Source of the DNA: CAVWXT01 sp963759115
GTDB taxonomy: Bacteria; Planctomycetota; Planctomycetia; Pirellulales; Thermoguttaceae
Reading direction: 5' to 3'
NCBI GenBank assembly: GCA_963759115.1
Contig: CAVWXT010000006.1
Span: forward strand, 434,001-498,000
DNA length: 64,000 bases
Shown: in pieces, positions 18,228-25,921 of the stretch
Numbering within the stretch: the first letter of the stretch is position 1
How the letters are laid out: each line of letters opens with the position of its first letter
The notes under the pieces: generated by a model
Seen by the model: the letters and a program-made list of their open reading frames with translations, nothing else
The model's database searches: none
Told to the model about the DNA's origin: nothing
Position numbers and translations under genes: made by a program

Positions 18228-18398
18228 ATGACTGACGAAATTGTCGAGGAAGTCCACGCGGCCCGCAGAAAGATCGCCGAAGAGTGCGATTACGACTTCA
18301 AAAAGCTGCTCGCTCGTTACAAGCGGATGCAAGCGGAGAATCCGGAGGGCTTGGTCGACGAGGTTCCCAAGACGGAGCCGGAGCCGCAACAGACGTAG
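18228..18398 (+). CDS. small antitoxin-like protein, copy 2
   Basis: 56 aa, beginning MTDEIVEEVHAARRKIAEEC and ending EVPKTEPEPQQT. It is a paralogue of the gene at 17962, with about half the residues identical. It ends 5 bp before the pstB1 start, inside what should be a pst operon, and so is probably co-transcribed. Role unknown; orphan antitoxin or transcriptional regulator are both possible. Confidence 0.65.
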   Translation: MTDEIVEEVHAARRKIAEECDYDFKKLLARYKRMQAENPEGLVDEVPKTEPEPQQT

Positions 18399-18403
18399 GG
18401 ATC

Positions 18404-19156
18404 ATGGACGCCCACATCCGTTTTGAAAACCTCACCGTAACCTATGGCCCAAAAACGGCGCTGCGCGACGTTTCGCTGGAAATTCCCGAAAAACAGATTT
18501 TCGGCATCATCGGCCCCGCCAATTCCGGCAAGACAACGCTGTTGAAGTGCATCAACCGCACGATCGACTTCGTCCCCGGCGCGAAGGTGGGCGGCCGCGT
18601 GTCGATCGACGGCCAAGACGTCTTCCAGATTCGCAACGTCTACCAACTCCGCCGCCGCGTGGGAATGGTGTTTCCGCTGCCGGTGGGCCTGCCGCTGTCG
18701 GTCTACGAGAACGTGGCCTACGCCCCGCGCCGCGCCGGCATCAACGACCGCCAGGAGTTGGACCTGATCGTCGAAACGTGCCTCCAACAGGCGATGCTCT
18801 GGGAAGAGGTGAAGGACCGCATGCACATGCTGGGCACCAAGCTCTCCGGCGGCCAGCAACAGCGGCTCACGCTCGCCCGGGCACTCTCCCTCCGGCCGGA
18901 AATCCTCTGCCTCGACGAGTTCTCCATCGCCATCGACCCGGTCACCACCATGCGGATCGAAGACATCCTCCGCGAACTGAAGAACGAAATGACGATCGTG
19001 CTGGTGACCAACCTCGTGCAGCAGGCGCGGCGGCTGGCCGATCGCACTGCCTTCTTCAGCGACTCCCGCCTGATCGAGGTCGGCGAAACGGAAGCCCTCT
19101 TCACCAAGGCCGCCAACCGGCTGACCCAACGGTACGTGACGGGAGACTTCGGATGA
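18404..19156 (+). CDS. pstB: PstB-like ATPase 1, degenerate Q-loop and H-loop
   Basis: 250 aa, alignable to PstB throughout. Walker A GPANSGKTT (residues 33-41) and the signature LSGGQQQRLTLARAL are intact. The Q-loop reads VGMVFPLPVGLPLS where PstB has VGMVFQ, so the glutamine is replaced by proline. The Walker B segment ends CLDEF rather than LLDEP. The H-loop reads VTNLVQQARR where PstB has VTHNMQQA, so the switch histidine is lost. This protein can donate a signature motif but probably cannot hydrolyse ATP at its own Walker site. Its stop overlaps the pstB2 ATG (ATGA), implying coupled 1:1 synthesis. Confidence 0.9.
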   Translation: MDAHIRFENLTVTYGPKTALRDVSLEIPEKQIFGIIGPANSGKTTLLKCINRTIDFVPGAKVGGRVSIDGQDVFQIRNVYQLRRRVGMVFPLPVGLPLSVYENVAYAPRRAGINDRQELDLIVETCLQQAMLWEEVKDRMHMLGTKLSGGQQQRLTLARALSLRPEILCLDEFSIAIDPVTTMRIEDILRELKNEMTIVLVTNLVQQARRLADRTAFFSDSRLIEVGETEALFTKAANRLTQRYVTGDFG

Positions 19157-19942
19157 CGACGCCCCAGGAAACACCGCCGGCCTACAGCATTCAGACCCGG
19201 GGCCTCAACCTGTGGTACGGCGACTTCCAAGCCCTGCGGGAGGTCGCCATCGACATCAAGCCGGGCCTGATCACCGCGTTGATCGGCCCCTCGGGCTGCG
19301 GCAAAACGACTCTCCTGCGATGCTTCAACCGCATCAACGAGCGCTACGGCAACGTGACCACCACCGGCGAGGTGACCGTCCTCGGCAAGAACATCTACGA
19401 CGCCGACGTGTCGCTGAGCGAGCTGCGCAAATCGGTGGGCATGGTCTTTCAACGCCCCAATCCGCTGCCGATTTCGATCTACGAGAACGTGTTGTTCGGC
19501 ATCGCGCGTCCACACGCCGCGGGGAGCGTTCGCCCGGCGGCAACGGGACGAACTGGTCGAAGCGGCCCTCCGCGACGTGCAACTGTGGGACGAAGTCAAG
19601 GACCGGCTCCGCCGGAAAGCCACCGGGTTGACCCTCGAACAGCAGCAGAAGCTGTGCATCGCCCGGTTGCTGCCGCTCAAGCCGCGAGTGATCCTCATGG
19701 ACGAGCCGTGTTCCGCGCTCGACGCCGAAGGAATCGAGCGCATCGAGGACCTGATCGACGGCCTGCGGGAGAAGTTTACGATCGTCATTGTCACCCACAA
19801 CATGGCCCAGGCCCGGCGTGCCAGCCACGAGTGCATTTTCATGTTGATGGGACGAATCATCGAGCATGCCTCGACGCTGGACATGTTTCTCCGGCCCAAA
19901 CAGCCGGAAACCGAGATGTACATTCGCGGCCGTTACGGATAA
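19153..19942 (+). CDS. pstB: PstB-like ATPase 2, degenerate signature motif, one frameshift
   Basis: About 262 aa when a single-base shift near 19525 is bridged (RPHAA then RRQRDELVEAAL). Walker A GPSGCGKTT, Q-loop VGMVFQRPNPLPIS, Walker B VILMDEPCSALD and H-loop VTHNMAQARR are all canonical. The signature motif is not: TGLTLEQQQKLCIARLL stands where PstB has LSGGQQQR. The C-terminal ETEMYIRGRYG is typical of PstB. This subunit supplies a catalytic Walker site and needs a partner's LSGGQ, which PstB-like 1 retains. The frameshift lies in a GC-rich run well before the signature and does not affect reading of that motif. Confidence 0.88.
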
Positions 19943-19964
19943 TCATTGTGGGCAGGTAATCGTT

Positions 19965-20048
19965 GTGGGAGGCGACTCCTGTCGCCGATAGCGCCGCCGT
20001 TATTTTGCCGGGTCGGCGACGGGATCGGCGACAGGAGTCGCCTCCCAC
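19965..20048. repeat. palindromic repeat family B
   Basis: GTGGGAGGCGACTCCTGTCG (19965) and its inverted partner CGACAGGAGTCGCCTCCCAC (20029-20048) form a 25-bp stem with a 34-nt loop between pstB2 and the sensor kinase. It may reduce expression of the kinase relative to the transporter. A second copy is at 34156-34226. Confidence 0.82.
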
Positions 20049-20063
20049 AACCAGGAGAAATTC

Positions 20064-21861
20064 ATGCGCAAGACCGCTTTTCTGGCAGGTTTTCCCGGCC
20101 TACGTGCTGTTGACGGTGGGCCTGCTGCTGTTGCTCCTGCTGGAGAGCAGGGGCCGGCTCCGCGACTTCTACCTGGACCAGACCGCTTCGGACCTGGCGG
20201 CCGCGGCGAGCTTGTTCGCCGAATCGGCGCTGGCCCCTCTCGAGCAGGGCCGCTACGGTGAAGTCGACGCCCTGGCCAAGCGGCTCGGCAAGGCCAGCGG
20301 ATTGCGCATCACCGTGGTGTTGCCCGACGGCAAGGTCGTGGCCGAATCGGAGGAGGACCCGGCCTTCCTGGAGAACCACCGCACGCGGCCCGAGATCGCC
20401 GCCGCGCTGGATACGCGGGCCGTGGCCCACGACGTGCGTCCCAGCACGACGCTGCAACAGGATTTCCTCTACGTCGCCCGGCCGCTGTTGCGCGACGGCC
20501 AGCCGTGGGCCGTGGTGCGCATGGCGATGCCGGCCACGGCAGTCAACGACGCCCTGACGGCCTTCGAGCGGCGGATCATCTACGGGGCGCTGCATCGCCG
20601 CCCTGGTGATCGCGGCCGTTAGCTGGTGGATTGCCCGCCGCATCAGCCGTCCGCTGGAGGCGATCACCCGCGGCGCCGAACGCTTCGGCGGCGGGGAACT
20701 CGATTACCGATTGCCCGTGGGCGGATCGCGGGAAATCGCCGCGCTGGCCGAGACGATGAACGCCATGGCCGCGCAGCTCCGCGAGCAAATCCAAACCGAC
20801 GCCGTGCGGCGCAACGAACAGGAAGCGGTCCTCTTCAGCATGGAAGAAGGCGTGCTCACGCTCGACAATCAGGGACGGATTCTCAACCTCAACCGGGCCG
20901 CCGGCCAAATGTTCCAACTCGATCCGGCCAAGGTCCGCGGCCGGCCGATCCATGAAGTGTTGCGAAAGGCCGACGTGCTGAAGTTCGTCGACAACGTCTT
21001 GCCGAGCGCCGTGCCGTTGCAGGAAGACATCGTGATCTACGACAAGGACAAACACTACCTGACCGCCTACGGCAACGTGCTCCGCAACGCCCGCGAGGAG
21101 CGGATCGGCGTGCTTGGTGGTGTTCCGCGACGTGACGCAACTCCGGCATCTGGAAAACGTCCGCCGCGATTTCGTGGCCAACGCCAGCCACGAGCTCCGC
21201 ACGCCGGTGACCTCGATCAAAGGCTTCGTCGAAACGCTGCTGGAGGGCGGCCTGGACGACCGCGAGAACGCCCAGCGGTTCCTGCGGATCGTGCTCGATC
21301 AGGCGAATCGCCTGGGCGCCATCATCAACGACATTCTCAGCCTCGCCCGCGTCGAAAAGGATTCGGCCGACCAGAACGTGGTCCTCGAGCGCGGGCCGAT
21401 CCGAGTGGTGCTCGACGCCGCCGTCGCCATGTGCGGGCGGCAGGCCGACGCAAAAGCGATCCGCCTGGCGGTCCAATGCGATCCCGAGTCTGGCCGCCGA
21501 CATCAATCCGGGCCTGCTGGAGCAGGCCGTGGTGAACTTGATCGACAATGCCGTGAAGTTCAGCCCGGCCGGCGCCGCGGTGGAGGTGACCGCCGCACGG
21601 GAGAACGACGAGGTGGTGATCCACGTGATCGATCACGGCTGCGGCATCGAACTCCGGCACCTCTCGCGGCTCTTCGAGCGGTTCTACCGCGCCGACCCCG
21701 GCCGCAGCCGGCAGCTCGGCGGCACCGGCCTTGGCTTGGCGATCGCCAAGCACATCGCGTTGGCCCACGGGGGGTCGATCACGGTCGAGAGCAAAGTCGG
21801 CGAAGGAAGCGATTTTAGCATCCACCTGCCGGAAGAGAGGCCGGAAGACGAGGCAACCTGA
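20064..21861 (+). CDS. phoR: PhoR-like membrane sensor histidine kinase, four frameshifts
   Basis: ATG 20064 has AGGAG 7 nt upstream. After a shift near 20085 a membrane helix follows (FPAYVLLTVGLLLLLLL), then a periplasmic sensor region, a second helix around 20600, HAMP (RRISRPLEAITRGAERF), a PAS domain (EEGVLTLDNQGRILNLN) and HisKA with FVANASHELRTPVTSIKGF, His being the phosphoacceptor. The ATPase domain shows NLIDNAVKFSPAG, DHGCGI and GGTGLGLAIAKHI. Other shifts lie near 20590, 21110 and 21485. Each domain is well conserved, so assembly indels are likely. Position after pstB2 supports a phosphate-sensing role; no PhoB or PhoU gene is in the window. Confidence 0.85.
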
Positions 21862-21879
21862 ACCGACGAGCGAGAAATC

Positions 21880-22236
21880 ATGCCCAGGCTCAGTGCAGGT
21901 TTGCTGATGTACCGCATCAAGAAGGGGGCCATCCAAGTCCTCTTGGCCCATCCTGGCGGCCCCTTTTTCAGCAATAAAGACGATGGGGCGTGGTCGATCC
22001 CCAAGGGCGAACCGGATGCCGGCGAAGATCTGCTGGTCACCGCCCAACGTGAGTTCCAGGAAGAGACGGGCCTGAAACCCGCGGGACCGTTCGTTCCCCT
22101 GAACCCCATCCAGCAGAAGGGCGGCAAGATCGTCCACGCCTGGGCGTTCGCGGGCGACTGCGATCCGTCCACTCTCAAGAGCAACACAGAGCAACACTTT
22201 TGCGATGGAGTGGCCGCCGAAATCCGGCCGGGACGG
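21880..22236 (+). pseudogene. NUDIX hydrolase, 3' end lost at a repeat junction
   Basis: The first 100 codons (MPRLSAGLLMYRIKKGAIQV) contain a full NUDIX box, GEPDAGEDLLVTAQ then REFQEETGL, as in diadenosine-polyphosphate or nucleotide pyrophosphohydrolases. A 10-bp tandem duplication (AGAGCAACAC at 22178-22187 and 22188-22197) shifts the frame; with one copy the protein continues SNTFAMEWPPKSGR, the expected family sequence. About 15 codons later the gene runs into repeat DNA at 22237. The normal C-terminal 40 or so residues are missing. Confidence 0.82.
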
Positions 22237-22274
22237 ATTCGGGGGACAGGATTCCAGGATTCGGGATTCGGCGG

Positions 22275-22766
22275 GATTCGGGGGACACAAACCGATTATG
22301 GCTGTTTGAGTAATTTCAACCGGCGACCTGGTTTTCGTGGGCGGAGGATACGACCGATCTCTCGTTCCAACGGGAGAGTTTGGGGAGAGTTTGGGGTCAG
22401 AGCGCACTTAGCTCTACAGCAAGACTTTCGGCTATTGGCTACCAGGCGTTGTATTGACAGCTTTGCCAGCATCGCAATAGCTGGTAGTTGTTTGGGCAAA
22501 GTCTTGCTGTAGAGTTAGTCATTAGCGGAATTCGACTAATGACTAACTCTACAGCAAGACTTTCGGCTATTGGCTACCAGGCGTTGAGGCGTTGTATTGA
22601 CAGCTTTGCCAGCATCGCAATAGCCGGTAGTTGTTTGGGCAAAGTCTTGCTGTAGAGCTAAGTGCGCTCTGACCCCAAATCCCTCAAAATCCCCCCCTCT
22701 GACCCCAAATCCCTTCTATCGAATCTTACCTAAAGTGTCAATATCGGTTTGTGTCCCCCAAATCCA
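22275..22766. mobile_element. deletion derivative of a RAYT element
   Basis: The left about 100 bp (ATTCGGGGGACACAAACCG onward) and the right about 45 bp (ATATCGGTTTGTGTCCCCC) match the ends of the intact RAYT element at 24908-25658 almost base for base. The transposase coding region is gone apart from its last codons and is replaced by a nested palindrome (22391-22679). The element sits exactly between a truncated NUDIX gene and a truncated recR. Confidence 0.82.
22391..22679. repeat. nested palindrome: two direct hairpin units inside a long inverted repeat
   Basis: Outer arms of about 39 bp start TTGGGGTCAGAGCGCACTTA (22391-22429) and end with its inverse (22641-22679). Between them are two direct copies of a roughly 105-bp unit, each itself a hairpin (CTCTACAGCAAGACTTT ... 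AAAGTCTTGCTGTAGAG). They are separated by a third small palindrome, TTAGTCATTAG / CTAATGACTAA. The second unit has a short internal duplication (GCGTTGAG). Confidence 0.85.
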
Positions 22767-22767
22767 T

Positions 22768-22948
22768 TCCCATGGCCACCAACCCGACCGTGGAAGGCGA
22801 TGGCACGGCCTTGTACATCTCCAACCAGTTGAGCGGTTTGCCGGTCCGCATCACCCGGCTGGCGCGGGGGATCACGACCGGGAGCGTGTTGGAATTCGCC
22901 AACAAGGAGATTCTGGCCGACGCGATGACCGGCCGGCAGCAATTCTAA
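22768..22948 (+). pseudogene. recR: C-terminal fragment of recombination protein RecR
   Basis: About 59 codons, NPTVEGDGTALYISNQLSG to DAMTGRQQF, match the end of the RecR Toprim domain (family form NPTVEGEATA-LY, then ARGLPVGG, then EYADE-x-TL). The zinc finger, helix-hairpin-helix and most of the Toprim domain are absent. The fragment begins at the right end of the RAYT derivative. Either the rest was deleted by repeat recombination, or two contigs were joined wrongly at the repeat. Confidence 0.8.
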
Positions 22949-22990
22949 TCCCCAATCCCCAATCCCCAATCCCCAATCCCCAATCCCTTT
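22947..22990. repeat. 7-bp tandem repeat (AATCCCC) x6
   Basis: Six head-to-tail AATCCCC units lie between the recR stop and the rpoN start (23001), followed by CTTTTCCCTTTTCC. The rpoN ribosome site is not recognisable in this stretch. Copy-number change would alter the rpoN leader. Confidence 0.85.
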
Positions 22991-23000
22991 TCCCTTTTCC

Positions 23001-24506
23001 ATGCGTCTTTCTCTCGGCCAAGATCTTCGACTCGTGCAGAAGCAGGTGCTGGCGCCGCGGATGATCCAGTCGATGGAGATTCTGCAGTTGCCGATCCTCG
23101 CCTTGGAGGAGCGGATCGAGCAGGAGATGGAAGAGAACCCCGTGCTGGAATTGCAGGAGGAGGAACCGGAGATCGCCGCCGAGGGGGCGGAGTTGGAAGA
23201 GCGTCAGCCGCCCGACGCCCCCAGCGAGGAAGAGCGCGAGTTGGTGATCGACGAGGCCCACTCGAACGAGGACGATTTCGAGCGGCTGATGAAGATGGAT
23301 GAAGAGTGGCCGGAGCATTTCGAGGAGCGCTCGCATCCGTCGCGCGGCGAGGTCGAAGAGGCCAGCGATCGCAAGCTGGACGCCATGGCCAACATGGTCG
23401 CCCGGCCGCAGTCGCTGCAAGATTATCTGCACGACCAGTTGGGTTGGTTCGACCTGGAGCCGGGGCTCCGGGCGATGGCCGACCGCATCATCTACAACCT
23501 GGACACCAACGGCTATCTGCAAGGGCGGCTGGAGGACCTGTTGGGACCCGACGCCGGCCCTGAAGATGTAGCCCTGGCACAACGGGCGCTGGCGCTGGTG
23601 CAGAAGCTCGACCCGCCGGGCGTCGGTGCGCGAGACCTGCGCGAGTGCCTGCTGTTGCAGTTAGTGCCCGGCATGCCGCACTACGAACAGCTTCGGACCT
23701 TGATTGCCAACTACCTGGAAGACCTGGAGCACAACCGCCTGCCGGTGATCGCGCGTCGCACGGGCTACTCGATCGAATTGATCCAACAGGTGCTCGTGGA
23801 GTTGCGGAAGTTGAGCCCTAAGCCGGGCGCCGACTTCAACAACATCCTCGTCCCCCCGGTCACGCCCGACGTGTTCGTCGAGCCCGACAACAGCGGGCAG
23901 TACCGCGTGCGGCTGGAAGATGGCCAGACGCCGAGCCTGTTCATCAGCCCCTACTACCGCAAGCTGTTTCAGAACGCCGAGACAAGCCCCGAGACGCGAG
24001 AATACATCAAGCGGAAAGTGAACTCGGCCCAGTGGTTGATCGATTCGATTCAGCAGCGCCGCAGCACGTTGACCAAGGTGGCGCAGGCCATCGTCGACTA
24101 TCAGAAACAATTTCTCGACAAGGGGCCCGAGGCGATCGAGCCCCTCAAGATGCAGCAGATCGCCGACAAGGTGGGCGTCCACGTGACCACGGTCAGCCGG
24201 GCGGTGGACGAAAAATGGATCCAGACGCCGCGGGGCATCTTTCCGCTGAAGCGGTTCTTCTGCGGCGGCACCACCAGCGCCGACGGCGAGGAGGTGGCCT
24301 GGGACACCGTTCGCCTGAAGCTCCAGGAGATCGTCGACGCCGAGGACAAGCAGCATCCGTTGAGCGACGATCAACTCGTGCAGCAGCTCGCGGCCCACGG
24401 CATCACCGTCGCCCGCCGCACCGTGACCAAGTATCGCAAGGCGATGGGCGTGCCCAGTTCGCGGCAACGGCGGGACTGGAGCGAGGGGAAGAAGGTCAAC
24501 GGGTGA
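23001..24506 (+). CDS. rpoN: RNA polymerase sigma-54 factor
   Basis: 501 aa, complete. The N-terminal activator-interacting region is glutamine- and leucine-rich (QKQVLAPRMIQSMEILQLP). An acidic linker (residues about 50-115) follows, then the core-binding domain, the helix-turn-helix (IADKVGVHVTTVSRAV) and the RpoN box ARRTVTKYRKAMGVPSS near residues 474-490, which reads the -24 element. Promoters of this sigma need an AAA+ activator; none is encoded in the window. No frameshift was seen in this gene. Confidence 0.97.
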   Translation: MRLSLGQDLRLVQKQVLAPRMIQSMEILQLPILALEERIEQEMEENPVLELQEEEPEIAAEGAELEERQPPDAPSEEERELVIDEAHSNEDDFERLMKMDEEWPEHFEERSHPSRGEVEEASDRKLDAMANMVARPQSLQDYLHDQLGWFDLEPGLRAMADRIIYNLDTNGYLQGRLEDLLGPDAGPEDVALAQRALALVQKLDPPGVGARDLRECLLLQLVPGMPHYEQLRTLIANYLEDLEHNRLPVIARRTGYSIELIQQVLVELRKLSPKPGADFNNILVPPVTPDVFVEPDNSGQYRVRLEDGQTPSLFISPYYRKLFQNAETSPETREYIKRKVNSAQWLIDSIQQRRSTLTKVAQAIVDYQKQFLDKGPEAIEPLKMQQIADKVGVHVTTVSRAVDEKWIQTPRGIFPLKRFFCGGTTSADGEEVAWDTVRLKLQEIVDAEDKQHPLSDDQLVQQLAAHGITVARRTVTKYRKAMGVPSSRQRRDWSEGKKVNG

Positions 24507-24527
24507 CGAGTGGCGCTGGCCTGGTGA

Positions 24528-24573
24528 AAAGGGGACATCACTGATTTCTTGCAATATCAGTGATGTCCCCTTT
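24528..24573. terminator. strong hairpin after rpoN
   Basis: AAAGGGGACATCACTGAT (24528-24545) pairs perfectly with ATCAGTGATGTCCCCTTT (24556-24573). An 18-bp stem ending in CCCCTTT could terminate rpoN transcription. The long perfect stem also fits a small mobile palindrome. Confidence 0.6.
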
Positions 24574-24606
24574 GTGCGTCCCTTTGTGCGTCCCCGATCG
24601 GCAGTG

Positions 24607-24801
24607 CTACCCGACACCAAATAGCCTCAAGAAACCAACCAGGAGTGCGAAGAACCATCCAAACCAGAAACAAGTATTCAAGACTCTGTGCCTCGCAACG
24701 ACCTTCCAGTTCCACTTGCCACCTCGACAAATTGGAACCAGTCCTACCAAAACCACGAACAGGATAATGAAACCATCGTAGTGCATGGTCGTGAAGTCCA
24801 C
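24607..24801 (-). CDS. small two-helix membrane protein, hypothetical
   Basis: 64 aa, MDFTTMHYDGFIILFVVLVG then a basic loop (RGGKWNWKVVARHR) and a second helix WFGWFFALLVGFLRLFGVG. The loop charge predicts both termini outside. The base composition is lower in GC than its neighbours. No homologue is recognised; the call rests on the coherent membrane topology. Confidence 0.45.
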   Translation of the reverse strand: MDFTTMHYDGFIILFVVLVGLVPICRGGKWNWKVVARHRVLNTCFWFGWFFALLVGFLRLFGVG

Positions 24802-24907
24802 TTGGTCTGATTGAGGTCATTCAACAGTGGGCACACCCAACGGCGCAGATTCGGGGCGATTCGGGGGGCGATTCGGGGGACAGGGCGATTCGGGACAGAT
24901 TCGGACA

Positions 24908-25658
24908 GATTCGGGGGACACAAACCGATTATGGCTGTTTGAGTAATTTCAACCGGCGACCTGGTTTTCGTGGGCGGAGGATACGACCGATCGCTCGTTC
25001 CAACCGATCTACAAACGTGACGTTCCCCAGCGGACAGCCGGTGCGACCGTGCTCTCGTAAGTCCCGTAGCTCGTCCTCCGAGGTTGCACTGTTCAATAAG
25101 CCTCGCCAATCGGCGACCATCGCCAGCATCGGAGCGACGCGGACCAATCGGTCGTCGCGGCCAGACAAATGCGATCTTGCACTGCTCCAACGCCAGTCGC
25201 CGGCGGCGGGCACCAGACCGGCCCGCACCGGATTCAGTTCTACGTATCGCGCGGCGGCCAGCAAGTACGGTTCGTCCATCACAAACGAGGCGAAACGTCC
25301 TTGCCATAGATAGCCTCGCCATTTTTCGCGGAAGTTGATTCGCCGCGTATAACGACGATGGGCCTCGCCGATGGCCCGCCCCAGGCCAGTCTCCGACTGC
25401 GGAACCGCAATTAAGTGAACGTGATTGGGCATCAGGCAGTACGCCCATATTTCGACACCGCGTTCCTTGCACCAGTCGGCCATCAGTTCCACGTAAGCCG
25501 CATAATCTTCATCGCAAAAAAACGTCTGCTGCCGACGATTTCCACGCTGCGTTATGTGATGCGGCATACCCGGAACGACTAATCTTGCCAGTCTGGCCAT
25601 GCCAAAAGCCTATCGAATCTTGCCTAAAGTGTCAATATCGGTTTGTGTCCCCCGAATC
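24908..25658. mobile_element. RAYT (REP-associated tyrosine transposase) element with inverted ends
   Basis: Inverted ends ATTCGGGGGACACAAACCGAT (24909) and its complement (25637-25657) bound a single minus-strand transposase gene. Degenerate GATTCGGGG repeats pile up outside the left end (24846-24907). The same ends occur at 22275-22766 without the gene. Confidence 0.82.
24929..25600 (-). CDS. REP-associated tyrosine transposase (IS200/IS605-like Y1)
   Basis: 223 aa. The metal-binding HUH motif is PNHVHLIAV near residue 60, and the catalytic Tyr is probably in ARYVELNPVRAG. The N-terminus MARLARLVVPGMPHHITQRG is the standard RAYT start. These enzymes nick single-stranded REP hairpins and are thought to spread REP sequences. 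The last residues (GRRLKLLKQP) are encoded next to the terminal repeat. Intact and probably functional. Confidence 0.93.
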   Translation of the reverse strand: MARLARLVVPGMPHHITQRGNRRQQTFFCDEDYAAYVELMADWCKERGVEIWAYCLMPNHVHLIAVPQSETGLGRAIGEAHRRYTRRINFREKWRGYLWQGRFASFVMDEPYLLAAARYVELNPVRAGLVPAAGDWRWSSARSHLSGRDDRLVRVAPMLAMVADWRGLLNSATSEDELRDLREHGRTGCPLGNVTFVDRLERAIGRILRPRKPGRRLKLLKQP

Positions 25659-25921
25659 CGGAATCCGGAATCCGAAACCAGCCATCTCTGAGCGGCGATT
25701 TTGACGCGGGGCAAAACGTGACGTAGAGTTTTGATGCGGAAGCGTGCGACCTTGCCGTATCGTCGGCCGCGATGGGGCCAGTACGGACGGCAAAACTGAT
25801 CTAAAACGTGACGACGCGATCAACATGAGTCCGCGGGATTAGTCTCCGCGGGCCATGACTCCTCTTGGTTCGTGTGTCCTGGTTCGTATCTCCAGAGCAG
25901 GCACCCCTAGGGAGCAAGGCC

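Noticed and set aside
17962..18398. Functional toxin-antitoxin operon in the pst locus
   Set aside because: Only antitoxin-like genes and an 11-codon toxin stub are present; no toxin is encoded.
22391..22680. CRISPR-like array (two spaced repeats)
   Set aside because: The repeated unit is about 105 bp and itself palindromic, with only two copies and no cas genes; it is a nested mobile palindrome.
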